64,000 bases of DNA, taken from assembly GCA_022494885.1 (NCBI GenBank), contig JAGVSM010001400.1, forward strand, positions 1-64,000, read 5' to 3'. Shown in pieces: positions 22,529-33,169 of the stretch (the first letter of the stretch is position 1; each line of letters opens with the position of its first letter). The notes under the pieces were generated by a model. That model was given only the letters and a program-made list of their open reading frames with translations, did no database searches and had not been told where the DNA came from. This DNA comes from Micrasema longulum (taxonomy: Eukaryota > Arthropoda > Insecta > Trichoptera > Brachycentridae). Position numbers and translations under genes: made by a program.

Positions 22529-23215
22529 AACAATGTTTGAGTACGTCCAAATGCTTGCAGACTGGCTGGATTACCTCCCCAGGGAATATTGATATTAAAA
22601 TTTATTGTCGGCCTCTTGGTGTAATGGTCAGCACGTTAGCCTGCCATGCAAGAGGTCTCGGGTTCGATTCCCGACATGGTTGATGTGAAATATTTATTTG
22701 AATGGGTGTTTCCACACTAGAATATTTCATAGTCCCTGGACTGGTACCTGAAGCGTGAGTCTGATCATCTTACCTTCATATAACAAAAAATATCAAGATA
22801 CGCTGTGATTGGTGTACCAATTCAGTGCCCTATGCACCATTAGGTGCGGAAATGGAACGATGATGATGATGAAATTTATTTTAACAGAGAGGGAAAACAT
22901 TTTTGAGAAGGGAGTATGGAAGTCTAGGCATTTACAGGGCTTATGACCTGTCATTGGCTGGTTTAAGTGGCCACTTTACACACTGTGTAACATTCACTAT
23001 TCTGCCCATGTTTGAACATCCACATTTCCTCAACTCTTCCATCTGTTGACTTTTGTGAAGTAAAAGAGCTGAAACCTTTATTACATCCAGCCAGTCTGCA
23101 AGCATTTGGACATACTCAAACATTGTTAAATTACTACCTGGTAAAAGAAGAAGTATAAAAATTGGAAAATTGTTTTCAGGCGTTGCCTAGTAGGTGATTT
23201 GGTTCAGCTGGATGA
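22529..23215. repeat. Family A copy interrupted by a SINE
   Basis: The head starts at 22529 (AACAATGTTTGAGTACGTCC). It is split by the SINE at 22607-22871 and resumes with the core. Near 23085 it switches to an inverted head (CAGCCAGTCTGCAAGCATTT) and tail. The split shows the SINE came later. Confidence 0.85.
22607..22871 (+). mobile_element. tRNA-Gly-derived SINE with (TGA)n tail, complete
   Basis: The head has an A box (TGGTGTAATGGTCAGCACG) and a B box (GGTTCGATTCC). The anticodon-loop region CTGCCAT resembles tRNA-Gly(GCC). The body has GGGTGTTTCCACACTAGAAT, CTGGTACCTGAAGCG, TGTACCAATTCAGTGCCC and TTAGGTGCGGAA, ending in GATGATGATGATG. It is flanked by the direct 9-bp duplication AAATTTATT at 22598-22606 and 22872-22880, which fixes both ends. 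Confidence 0.9.
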
Positions 23216-23755
23216 ATCTCACCGTCATTTATTTATTTATTTATTAATATACACGGCACGCAGTGTCTTTTACCTTAAATAAAATAAAATTTTTAGGTAC
23301 CTTTGTGGATTACATGATACTCATCATTTTACAGATAAAACTCTAAACCTGTTGAAGGTATTAAGTTAACGCTGGCTTAATCGATAGCGTTTTAATTGAT
23401 TATCTACATCCGGATGCTGACCTATGCACCTGTTTATATATGAGTTTCATTTCCTAGTTAGTTTATTTAATTTATTAAAAGAAAATATCAAATTTAACAT
23501 GAAATCCATACAGAATAAAAATACAATTGTTACATATTTCACCCACATTCAGATTTGTTCTATTTGATAATCAAAACTTTAATTATTCCACAAATCAAAG
23601 TCGTGTTTAGTATCGTAACCGAGTTTTATTTTGAAATAATATTTGTGTTTTTGTGATTATATGATATTTATTTTTTGGTAGCATGAAAATGCTTATACGA
23701 CGCTTATTACGACTTATAGAAATATAAGTCGTAAAAAATCGTGTTAGAAAATGGG
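23216..23755. other. Intergenic, no feature seen
   Basis: AT-rich. ATTTATTTATTTATTTATTA near 23228 resembles the 3' tail of a LINE in minus orientation, with CACGGCACGCAGTGTC after it. Confidence 0.45.
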
Positions 23756-23759
23756 AAAC

Positions 23760-24060
23760 AACTTGCGATTCAGAGGGGCTCGAACTTTAGACTTCTTGTC
23801 TGTGAGTTCGTGACACTACCACGGGACAATAACCCGTTTTATCATCAAAATGAGTAGCTTGCCCACCACGTACCGCACACCGCATTTGAGGACGGAATTC
23901 TCCTTGGCGATGCCCACATACACGAAAAAATTGGTAGATGCCAAACGAGAAAAGCTACCTGAAAGATCTCTCTCTAAACTGGTAGGTATAGCATCTTTGT
24001 GCTGAAAGAAGATAATCCAGAAGCACATAATACGTACTTCCAATGAAGTACGTATTATAT
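23760..24060 (-). repeat. tRNA-like fragment plus unclassified repeat E (copy 1)
   Basis: 23765-23830 (GGGGCTCGAACTTTAGACTT) looks like an antisense tRNA-type head. 23848-24000 on the minus strand translates with LSGSFSRLASTNFFVYV and YVVGKL, matching 44604-44750 (PSGSFYNLATTNFSLCV and YVVGKL). It is an old repeat that may once have been coding. A 12-bp inverted pair, ACGTACTTCC..GGAAGTACGT-like, lies at 24030-24056. Confidence 0.5.
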
Positions 24061-24434
24061 CCAATGATTGAGGAAAAGAGGAAAATGAATTTTTCACTGA
24101 CTGAGAATAAATTCAAAATGAGTAGTTTAAAGACACACATCATCAAAATGAGTAGGTAGTTTAATCTTACTTTAACCGATGAGACCACTGACATATTGAT
24201 TCATAGACATGCCCTTTAGAGTAAAATGTTTTTTAAAGTAGTGACACGAAAACGAACGCATAGTTACTTAGATCTTTTATTTACATCAGAGCCAATAGGA
24301 ATTACAATAGGAATATAACATTTATCTTCAGTTTTATCTAAAAAGTAAAATAAAGTTTTCTATATGAAAAGCAGAATATCCATACATTTTTTTCTTCTAA
24401 ACATGTTCAATTATAAGTTAACAACGAAGATACT

Positions 24435-24626
24435 TTAAATATTCGTGCAAATAAACTCATTTTCGTATACAAATATCGGGTTTTCTGTATAGACAGTCAA
24501 AGATAACTCTGTTAACTTCCCATTGTAATCGCGGCCCAAGAATGATATTCCAAACGCTCTCGCGGCCGTAGAAAACACTTTCCGTAGATACTCATTTTTG
24601 GTACATAAAAAATGGAGGATACGCAT
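24435..24626 (-). other. GC-rich island with open frames, possible exon
   Basis: Around 24525-24590 GC rises sharply. One minus-strand frame reads MSIYGKCFLRPRERLEYHSW then AAITMGS and stops; the other runs 60 codons and contains VFSTAARAFGISFLGRDYNG. No good acceptor precedes it, and a possible donor (GTTAAC) is poor. The ATG lies at the edge of the 35-bp tandem repeat. I do not recognise either peptide. Confidence 0.25.
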
Positions 24627-24745
24627 TTTTGGTACATAAAAAGTAGGGGATACTCACTTTTGTTACATAAAAAATGGATTATACGCATTTTTGGTACATA
24701 AATAATTGAGGTTACTCATTTTTGGTACTTAAAAAAGTTTGTATT
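24590..24745. repeat. About 35-bp tandem repeat, 4-5 units
   Basis: Units of the form GATACTCATTTTTGGTACAT followed by AAAAAATGGAG repeat with small changes (GGATACGC, GGATACTC, GATTATACGC, GAGGTTACTC). Confidence 0.8.
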
Positions 24746-24815
24746 TTAACGAAAGCAAACAACAATAGTTTTTGGAGGATCCCAATCAGATTCTTCCCTT
24801 AAATTCGACCTATTT

Positions 24816-25060
24816 GGTACCTGATCATCTTACCTTAATGTTACAAAAATGATCAAGATACGCTGTGATTGATGTACCAATGCAGTGCCCTATGCACCAT
24901 TAGGTGCGGAAAGGGAAAAAATGAAGAAAGAAAAAAAATGAAGAATGAAAAACACATTTGGCAATAAATATTTTATGTCAGCCATGTTGGGAATCGAACC
25001 CGATACCTCTTGCATGGTATGCAAATGCGCTGACTACTACACCACGAGGCCGACAGACTA
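24816..25060. mobile_element. Two SINE pieces, tail in plus and head in minus orientation
   Basis: 24816-24940 is the 3' half of the tRNA-Gly SINE on the plus strand (GGTACCTGATCATCTTACC, TTAGGTGCGGAAAGGG). 24965-25058 is the 5' head of the same family on the minus strand (GGCCTCGTGGTGTAGTAGTC, GGTTCGATTCCC). This is either two separate insertions or an inversion of the head. Confidence 0.75.
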
Positions 25061-26435
25061 TACATTGTTGCGCCTTTTAATAAATTACAATAAACTTTCT
25101 TAAAGAATTTTCAACAATACGCTTAAATGCTTTCAATATATTGTACAAAAAACAAATTCCAAAAGTTGTCCTTGTACGCCCTTTTTTTATTCGGGTGTAG
25201 AAAAATACGAACGTGGTAGGTATAAATGTATTTTCTTCATGCGAAAGGAGAGTCGAATAGCATTTTATGGGCCTTAAAATAACATTCGGAGAATTATAAA
25301 AGAATACTGACTGTGTAGAATAAATTTGGTTCGCTAAACAAGCTAACGTATTAAAACATGAATGTCCAATAAAATAGACGAATCTGATTGAAATTTTTCG
25401 CAGTGACCTAGAAGCGTCTGCTATTTTAATAGAAGCTATGGTACCCGTCACTGCATGGCGCTCGCTTCCCACTGCTTCCCACTGCTTCCCAGGGCGGGGG
25501 TAGATAACTCATTGTTATAGAACAGGGTTCCCAAATGGTGCTTCTCCCAGTAAAACTACACACGTCTCCTGAACAAAAAAAGGGCAAAAGCCCCAAAAGA
25601 CCAAAAGGTCTTATAGAATTTTCGATACGTTATTGTCTTATTTTATATATTTAACTAGTGGACCTGACAGACGTTGTCCTGCAAAAACGTTGGCTTGCCT
25701 GCTATGAGCTGGTTCACCAAACGTATTTTTGATATTCGAATTTTCGATTAACTACAATATATATAAATTTGACATTAAGTTCCACATGTCAATCTCTTCG
25801 TTTCGTCATTGGGTGATTTGCTGTTACCCAAAGCAAAATAAAAAAATTACAATATCACCAGCCGTATACATAATTTTTCTTTGCGTGTGAAATATTATTT
25901 ATATTTAAATATTGAATTTAAGTAGGTACCTAGGTTTATGGATGAATTTTAAAACATTAAATAAATATTTTTTTAATATGGAATTCTTTTGGCAAATGTC
26001 AAACTCCGCTCTTTTCACCAACAGGGGTGCACTTATGCAGGGATACGATTTTTAAAAATGTTTTGGATGTCAGTTAATATTATTTTAGTATCACCAAAAA
26101 TCCAGTAAAAAGAAATAAATGGGTAGAAATTATAAAGAATTTCAGGAAAGAATCTGATTGAGATCTACAAAAACAAACTATTTTCATAAACAAAAATTCA
26201 ACATCCTTAAATTTTTTGTACATGTATTCTCCTCGAATGCAACCCTGGTAGATCGATGAACAAAACATTTATACTCCACACTTCTTTTTTACATTTTAGA
26301 TTGAAGATTTTAATATCTACGAACACGCGCAGCGCAAAGATCTACATTTCTCTAAAAAACCGCAATTAAACCGGTTAAGCCGTTTAGAAGGAGTTCAGTG
26401 ACATTTATATATAAAGAGTTCATAAAATCTGGGTT
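25061..26435. other. Intergenic; one orphan open frame
   Basis: A 131-codon minus-strand frame (25472-25077) is long for this composition but has no recognised motif. Its start lies in a small tandem of CCCACTGCTT units (25470-25495). The rest is AT-rich, with a possible decayed LINE or SINE piece near 25660-25760. Confidence 0.35.
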
Positions 26436-26439
26436 CAAT

Positions 26440-26660
26440 TATTAGGGTAATGCGAAGAACAAAATTCTTTGTTAAAGAACAAAATTAAGATATACAATGC
26501 TTTAAATTTTCCACACTTTGGATATGGATTAACAATATGGTCACAGGTACAGAGTAATAAACAAACGCAAGAATTAGTCAAAATAACAACGAACAACACT
26601 AGTGTTGATATATCTCTCTTATTTTTTCAAATGTTGAAATTTTATTGTTTATAATCTTCT
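26440..26660 (+). mobile_element. LINE fragment
   Basis: The frame reads LKNKIKIYNALNFPHFGYGL then TIWSQVQSN, the thumb-region pattern (Y.al..ph..YGl.iW) of LINE reverse transcriptases. It is very short and truncated on both sides. Confidence 0.6.
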
Positions 26661-27180
26661 CATCAACATTTCCACACCAGATTTGGAAATTAAATTTGTT
26701 TGACTGTGGATTTTAATACAAAAAAAATCATCCTTGCTACAGGAAGAATGAATGTGGCGTCAATATGGCAATACATCTGTATAAGAGAGAGCACGAAGAT
26801 ATAACTTATAACAAGAAAGACAGAGACGCCGTTCTGTGGCCGGTGTTTACGTAAAACAGATTCAGTCAGTTATTGATAGAGATGGGGGACGCACTCATAT
26901 TATAACACGGCGTATTCATTTTTTTTATTTGGTGTAACTGAGCAAAACCATATGTTTATTTTTTACGAATTATGGAAAAGGAATTATGAAACAGTTATGT
27001 CTGCATGTTTTTTTTTTCAAATGTCTGAACTTTAGAATATTCCGTCTTTTGCTTGCGCTAACACGATGTAACGTCACAGAGCGCAAAGGAATGATTTACC
27101 ACAGTATTTTAAGAATTTAAGTAACATTTTATTTAAATAAATGAATGATTTTTTTTAGCGGTTTAATTTTTTAAGACCCT
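26661..27180. other. Intergenic, unclassified
   Basis: Around 26780-26920 is a less AT-rich stretch (GAGAGAGCACGAAGATATAA, GACAGAGACGCCGTTCTGTG). It resembles the ends of transposons seen in insects but has no clear boundaries here. Confidence 0.35.
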
Positions 27181-27720
27181 TATGACATTTTAATTTGTTT
27201 TTACTATGATTTTTTTTTGTAATTACATCTTGTACTTTATTTTTTCTCTTTTTACTCGGTATTTTGCTATGTTTTTTTAAATCTGCTTTTTGCTAAACAC
27301 ATACATTCATCTTTTACTATGACATTAAATATGTTTTTTACTATGTATTCTGTTTTGAGTTTTAGATTATTTTTGTAAACATATATATATATATATTTTT
27401 AAATGGTTTTTTCTATGTTTTCACTACATTTATTACTTTGTTTTTACTATGTTTTTGCTTCGTTTTTTTACTATGTCTTTACTACATTTTTTACCATATT
27501 TTTCCTCCATTTTTCACTTTGTTTTTTACTTTGTCCTCTATCTTTAAAACTGTTTATGAATATTGATTACTGTTTTTTATCTATTTTTTAAATGTCTTAG
27601 AACGGGGTAAATAACCCTTGCTAGGCAGTCAAAGCAACTTTGTATAAATCATAATTTTGTGTATGTATTATATATTATAATATGATCATTAAAAAAAATA
27701 TACAAAATAATAAAAATGCT
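27181..27720 (+). repeat. TTTTTACTATG low-complexity array and LINE 3' tail
   Basis: Imperfect TTTTTACTATGTTTT units fill 27190-27570. They are followed by CTTAGAACGGGGTAAATAAC then CCTTGCTAGGCAGTCAAAG, which parallels the 3' end of the LINE at 7550-7620 (GGAACGGGGTATGTACCC, TTAGCTGGGCAAAG). Confidence 0.6.
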
Positions 27721-28429
27721 CAATTTGGATCAATTCATTAGAAAAGGTAAGAATAAAAATGATAAATAAAATAAAGACAAATATTAAATTAAGTTTGAAC
27801 TACAAAATACATCCAAGAAATATAAGATCGTTAAATAATTTAACTTACGAACAACCTGCGACTAACAAAAAAAGAAACAATTTTGTGTACACAGCGATAA
27901 AGTTCTACAATTAACTTTCTAATGACTAAAAAGATATTCAAAACATATACATACTTAAAAAAACACAAAAAAAAACTGTTCTTACAGCCCATGTGACAAG
28001 TGATATATGAATGTAAATAGTATCATAATAATATATTATATTCCCTCATACCAACACTTTTGCTGATTGGGGATATTTTGTGTAAATAGAGTAATGTTAC
28101 GTTATGTAATTTAACTTCATCTGTTTTTGATGTGTATTATTATTATCTTATCTCTTCCTGAAATTAATTTATCAAATATTTGTGTGTACCATATATAATA
28201 TCATTATCATATACTGTAAACAAATTTTTATTATTTGTTTTTAACATTAATTTGTTTATACTATTTTTTTCATACGTATATGTATATATATTTTATGTTT
28301 AAATTCTTTTACAATTTGCTTTTCAATTCTAACTATGCAAAGTTTCACTTTTTATTTTGCATTGCAGTATGTATTTTTGTTTCTACGTGTATACAAAAAT
28401 AAAGTGTTGTTATTTTTTTTAATTAATAC

Positions 28430-28525
28430 TTACTATGTTTGTACTTACCTGAATAATTTTTAAATGCCCCTTGGGCGTATTGTAAAATTAGATAAAATAA
28501 AATAAATTAAATAAAATTAAAGGAA
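28430..28525 (+). repeat. LINE 3' tail fragment
   Basis: CCCCTTGGGCGTATTGTAAA followed by AAATAAAATAAATTAAATAA, the form of other LINE 3' ends in this window. Confidence 0.45.
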
Positions 28526-28677
28526 TTCACATGTTCAAATATAGGCAGAATGGCAAATGTTACACAGTGTCTAAAGTGTCCACATAAACCAGTCAATGAG
28601 GTCATAAGCCCTGTAGATGCCTAGACTTCTGTATACCCTTCTTTAAAGAGTTATTCATCTCTGTTGTAATATGTTAG
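28526..28677 (-). repeat. Family A, 3'-truncated copy
   Basis: Starts within CATGTTCAAATATAGGCAGA and ends exactly at the shared boundary TGTTGTAATATGTTA. Confidence 0.75.
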
Positions 28678-28769
28678 TAAGATGACTATTAATTCTTATC
28701 AGTACACTTTAGGTGTCTGTCCAGGAACAATGAAATATGTTGAACCACTTTTAAAATTATCATTTCACT

Positions 28770-28940
28770 TCCAGTCTTTCGGAATCGAACCAAAGACTTC
28801 AAGCGTGGTAGGCGAACGCACGAACCTCTAATCGATTTCAATTTTCAGGACTTTTACCTGAATGAAGCCATCGAGTCAAAAGCGCTCGTCTAGTGTTTTG
28901 GTTTTGCTTCACACGCAGAACTACTCGCATAATATTTACC
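28770..28940 (-). mobile_element. tRNA-derived SINE, minus strand
   Basis: Antisense B-box GGAATCGAACCAAAGACTTC and A-box region GTAGGCGAACGCACGAACC are followed by body GCCATCGAGTCAAAAGCGCT and TTGCTTCACACGCAGAAC. Confidence 0.65.
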
Positions 28941-29079
28941 TTAGAGCAAAAATCTAATAGAGTCGCCCATACGGAGAAAAAACATTATATGATAACAGCA
29001 ATACAACGGCCCGTAGGTACTTGAGTTGAGAATAGTAAGCCCCAACCGAAACTGTCCCTTACATGTGTGTTGTTAAACT

Positions 29080-29620
29080 TAAAACAAACTAGCACCAAGC
29101 CAAAAATTTGGAACGCTATACTAGCTTAAGGGCTTCTCTAGAGAATTATTACTCTGAGGTCCAGGTATACAAAATGTTAAATGGAAATAGGTTCCAGGAT
29201 TGAATTAAATTGAGAAACGCTGTAGAACTATGCAAACGTCACCCACTAATGTCAGTTTTGAAAGTTAACTCGTATTTTACTTTGGACTTGAAAATACAAA
29301 CCTATTTTAAAAAAGCCATCTGCCAAGTTTACTTAAGTAATTACATTATATTTCCCTGAATCCATATATTTTTTCTATCAGTTTGTACCTTCTTGGAGTT
29401 TTTTTCAGTATATCCTTTTCAGTGTAAGATACTTTGAGAGTTAAATTTATTTAGTTCCATCATTTTGTAAGATTTTCCAATTTTTAAATATTGTTTCATC
29501 TTTTACAGATTTATATATTAAAATCATCTCTACATAACTAAAACTGAATATGCTGTATTGTATAAAAATAAATAAATATCAGAACGGGTTATTTAATTTT
29601 CAATAAAAAAAAATACCACA
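29080..29620 (+). other. Decayed coding-like fragment, unclassified
   Basis: With frameshifts, 29080-29345 reads SLRASLENYYSEVQVYKMLN and then LRNAVELCKRHPLMSVLKVN. It is probably an old transposon protein piece. The run AAAATAAATAAATA near 29566 could be its tail. Confidence 0.35.
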
Positions 29621-29629
29621 AATTTTATC

Positions 29630-29985
29630 TAAATTTGTTCCAACAGAGAGATAATTTTTTTTTGAGAATGAAATATGGAAGTCTAGGCATGTACAGGGCT
29701 TGTGACCTGTCATTGGCTAGTTAGAGTGGCCACTTTACACAATGTGTAACATTAACAATTCTGCCTACAAAGGCACTTATCCACTCAACTCTTCCATCTG
29801 TTGACTTTTATGAAGTTAAAGAGAACCTTTAACATGTGAGTCGTAACCTGTAAATGCCTAGACTTCCATATTTCATTCTCAAACATATTTTCCCTGTCTA
29901 TTGCGACACATTTAGATCTTAATAACTCGCTAGGGAGGAAATCCAGCCTGTCTACAAACATTTGGACATATTCAAAACATTATTG
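29630..29985. repeat. Family A copy, palindromic
   Basis: A plus-strand core (ATGGAAGTCTAGGCATGTAC, AGTGGCCACTTTACAC) is followed by an inverted end (GCCTAGACTTCCATATTTC) and inverted head (AACTCGCTAGGGAGGAAATC, ATTTGGACATATTCAAAAC). Confidence 0.8.
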
Positions 29986-30089
29986 ACACCTAATTTTACT
30001 TGATTGTACCCCTTTCCACTGTTTTGCACTCGTATTGTATTATTACAACAATAAAAGCCGAATTTCGGCACTGAACTGATCTGAACTGA

Positions 30090-30490
30090 ACATTTAGTCT
30101 GGGCGGATGAAGAAATGGATATGTGAAATAAAACTAAAACCCTGGATGAGAGTTCACGGCTTCATTGAAAGGTCTTGGCCCCCAAACCCCTAGGAGTCAT
30201 AACGAAATTGTTTTTCAAAAATTTAAAGGTTGCCAAGATATTGGATACTTTTGGGCGGACATACGTCATAAATGCTTTCAGGTCATGTTTCAGGTCATTC
30301 CGAAAATATCTTCATAGATTCAAAAAAAAAAGATTTCTGCCCTTGCGATGGAATCATCACTCGTAACGTCCTCCATAATCTGTTTGACGCCGAGAGGTTG
30401 AACTGCAAACAAATGTGCGCACAATATCGCCAAATTTTTGAAAAGCCAGAAGAAGTAATAAAAAATTAAACCGCTACGGAAAGACACATT
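30090..30490 (+). mobile_element. SINE fragment followed by LINE-like remnant
   Basis: 30090-30160 carries the SINE body (GGATGAAGAAATGG, AACCCTGGATGAGAG). 30270-30470 reads DFCPCDGIITRNVLHNLFDA and AERLNCKQMC, similar to the cysteine motif (CpC....t..H.l..C..l) at the end of many LINE ORF2 proteins. Confidence 0.45.
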
Positions 30491-30787
30491 GACTTTCTGA
30501 GACCTAAGTTATAAAAATAAAAAAAAACTTAATGAAGGAACGGACCAATACCCGTGAAAAATAACTATTTTTCAATATATACATACTAGGAAAAGAGTAA
30601 TTATTGCTTTGTATAAGCAAAGCAATAATTAACTGGAACAAGAAGAAAAAAATATTTTAATCGGGACTCGGTTGATTAGAATCTCGGGCACCTAGAAATC
30701 AATCTAGTTTGGAGCAATCTAAATGTAATGAAGAGGAATCTGTCACTCAAAATAATGCCACCGAAACCAAAGAAAATAAACATATAC

Positions 30788-31162
30788 AGGGTGTTATTTA
30801 AGCCCTATCACATCCGAAACCACGATGATCAGTATGAGCAAGAAGACATTTAGTTTTACATGACATATTTATGACATATTTTTTTAGAACTAATAAAATT
30901 TAAAAAAATAAATGTTTTAAAAAAGCCAATGGTTGCTTACTTCTGCAGGGGTGAAACGAGAAGGGGGAAGGGGGGGATTCTGATACTGCGCCGCGCTTCC
31001 CTCACTTCTCCCCTGCAGAAGTAAGCAACCATTTGTTTTTTTAATGTTTTATTTTCAAAATTTTTTTTTGTTCTAAATAATTTTTTTTATGTGCTAATAT
31101 GTCTTCTTGCCCATACTGATCATCGTGGTTTCGGATGTGACAGGGTTTAAAGAACATCCTGT
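30788..31162. mobile_element. Symmetrical MITE (copy 1)
   Basis: The left arm from CAGGGTGTTATTTAAGCCC through AACCACGATGATCAGTATGA to GGTTGCTTACTTCTGCAGGG, and the right arm with CCCTGCAGAAGTAAGCAACC, ACTGATCATCGTGGTTTCGG and AGAACATCCTGTATA, are inverted repeats of about 160 bp. The centre is GGGGGAAGGGGGGG. A second copy is at 48394-48750. Ends are bounded by TATA-like bases. No coding frame is present. Confidence 0.8.
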
Positions 31163-31179
31163 ATATTATCCGCATTATA

Positions 31180-31300
31180 AGAACCGGGTTATGGTCTCGT
31201 GGCAAATGTCCCTGACTAACAGATCAAAGGTCCGAGGTTTGAACTTCCGCGGTATCATATTATGTAAATTCTACCATGATTCCAATTTTTTAATGGTGGG
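31180..31300 (+). repeat. tRNA-like SINE head fragment
   Basis: GGTTATGGTCTCGTGGCAAA and ACAGATCAAAGGTCCGAGG then TTTGAACTTCC look like decayed A and B boxes. It may belong to the SINE type at 8690-8770 (CCGATCAAAGGTTCGAGG). Confidence 0.4.
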
Positions 31301-31941
31301 TTTACAACTCGTTGAAAATGGCCCAAAAATTTAAAGGTTTGAAATAGAACGCAAATATTTATTTTTACCAAAAAAACCTACGCAAAAAAGATCGGTTAGT
31401 GAAGGGATTAAAACTAAATAGTAAAGAATCTAATACCAGTCAGTTGTGGGTGACTGTTACATGCTAGTGAATTCGGCCCTTCGGGCCTATTGGCTTAATG
31501 AATCTTTCCTCTTGGTGTAATTAAATCGGCAGTTATTCATAATTCAATTTAAAATTTACATTTATAAATCACTTTGTTAATCTCCTTGGCGAAAAAATTG
31601 CGGTATATATGTTATCTATGAAAATAAAATCCAATAATAAAAGTCACTAAGTCATATATATTTTGTCACCCAATAATAAATTAACACTTATATTGCAAAA
31701 ACAAAAGTACATTTCAATCTCATTATATTTGAGTTACCTTTTTTATATGAGATTCGAATATACTCTTTGTTGGGAATAGTTTTTAATACGTACTATATTA
31801 GTTGTATTAAAAAATAATGTAATGTAAAGACATGCTCGCTGGGACACCCGCATGGGTACATTAATAAAAAGGGTCAATTCATATCGTAAGATAATTTTAA
31901 CAAATAAAGAGTTTTCGATTCGTGTTTTTAACTTTAACATT

Positions 31942-32113
31942 TAGTCTTAAAGGGAACAAAATACGAAGTAAGCAAACGCCCGAATCAGCAGATAAAAGTC
32001 AATACGGGAAGATACTGGAAGAAATCATACAAAAAATGGACCTTTTGCATTATTCGTATGCTACAGATACGACAAATGGCCCGAATAGGATTCTGACTGA
32101 AAGAATGATATAA
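31942..32113 (+). CDS. Candidate terminal coding exon of an unknown gene
   Basis: After acceptor TTTAACATTTAG one frame (one base completes a codon) reads LKGNKIRSKQTPESADKSQ, YGKILEEIIQKMDLLHYSY and TNGPNRILTERMI, then TAA at 32111-32113. The composition is that of a soluble protein. No transposon motif is visible. No donor follows and no AATAAA was seen nearby. No upstream exon could be linked, so host origin is only a suggestion. Confidence 0.35.
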
Positions 32114-32234
32114 TAGATTATATTATATAATATTAATTTTACAATTTCGTTCATGTATCATTACTATCCCATTTTTAAAAAAATGTGGTGCTTTCTATTT
32201 TTTTTCCATTTAAATGTATTATTTTAGTAGTTGC

Positions 32235-32480
32235 TAGAATGAACCATTCCGAAACTTCTAAATGTAGGTTCTGCAGTGCAGATGAGGAAACACCAAACAT
32301 TTTATGTAAATGTGATGCTTTGCATTATAAAAGAAGCCTCATCCTCGGGGGATAGACCAGGGCCTCGATTATGATGGGAAGATAAAGACGTCATACCTTC
32401 ACCTTGATGGTATAGTTGAAGATAAATTCCCTCTAGCGATTATAAAGATACGAGTATACTACCAACCCCCGAGCAATTTT
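32235..32480 (+). mobile_element. LINE ORF2 C-terminal remnant
   Basis: The frame reads MNHSETSKCRFCSADEETPN then ILCKCDALHYKRSLILGG and a stop. This matches the C..C.....t..h.l..C..l...R pattern found after the RNase H region in several LINE clades. It continues in other frames to about 32480. Confidence 0.65.
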
Positions 32481-33169
32481 TCCTTTAATTATGATTTATT
32501 AAATGTTTTAATCGTTGGCACTTTTTTTCTTAAAAGCCTATTAAAAATATGAGAAAGAAATAAGTAAGCTTTGAAGTCGAATGAAATTCCGACATAACTG
32601 TCACTTTAATAAAACGAACTCCTAGATGTGGAAATAATGTCGCTTGATTCTCTCCTATTAACAAATAAGAGTATCTAGGCGTCAGACACAGGTTATATGC
32701 GTCAGAAAGTTATCACTCTAAAAAAATAATTTGGTTTTTATATTTTTGCCATCTGTTTTACTATCTTTCCGAGTGTATGTTAGGAGTCTGATAGGAGTCG
32801 TTATAGGAGTCGGCTTTGTAGTCGATCGGTACAGATCGGTAGATACATACAGACGATCGTTAAGTGTACCGTCTAGGTGATTTCCAAAAGTCATGCAAAA
32901 TTCATGTTCAAGCAAGCATTTTTTGCTTGAATTGGGATTTATAGGAGTTTATAATCGCTTTGATGTGAGCAATTTTTATTACAGAAGCCTATTTAAAATA
33001 TAAATGAGAACTATTTCAAATGTTAATTACGTAAGGAACGCGGAATATTGTTGCGGTCATTCCATTGGCTTGTTTCGATCATATGATGTCGATATACCAA
33101 GTAGGTAGAACATACCGAGGTAAGATACAGATAGTACAGAAGTTAAGTATACTGTCTCGATATATACAG

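Noticed and set aside
22607..22680. Functional tRNA-Gly gene
   Set aside because: A box, B box and anticodon-like loop are present, but the acceptor stem does not pair and SINE body and target duplications surround it.
25077..25472. 131-codon minus-strand frame
   Set aside because: Long for the composition, but it has no motif, no splice signal and no similarity to anything else here. Kept only as a note in the intergenic entry.
27716..27746. Short start exon MLNLDQFIRK with donor GTAAGA
   Set aside because: It follows directly on a LINE poly(A)-like tail, is only ten codons, and nothing joins to it.
32718..32915. 65-codon minus-strand frame with Thr/Arg-rich sequence
   Set aside because: Comes from short repeats of AGGAGTC and GATCGGTA; no motif or splice sites.
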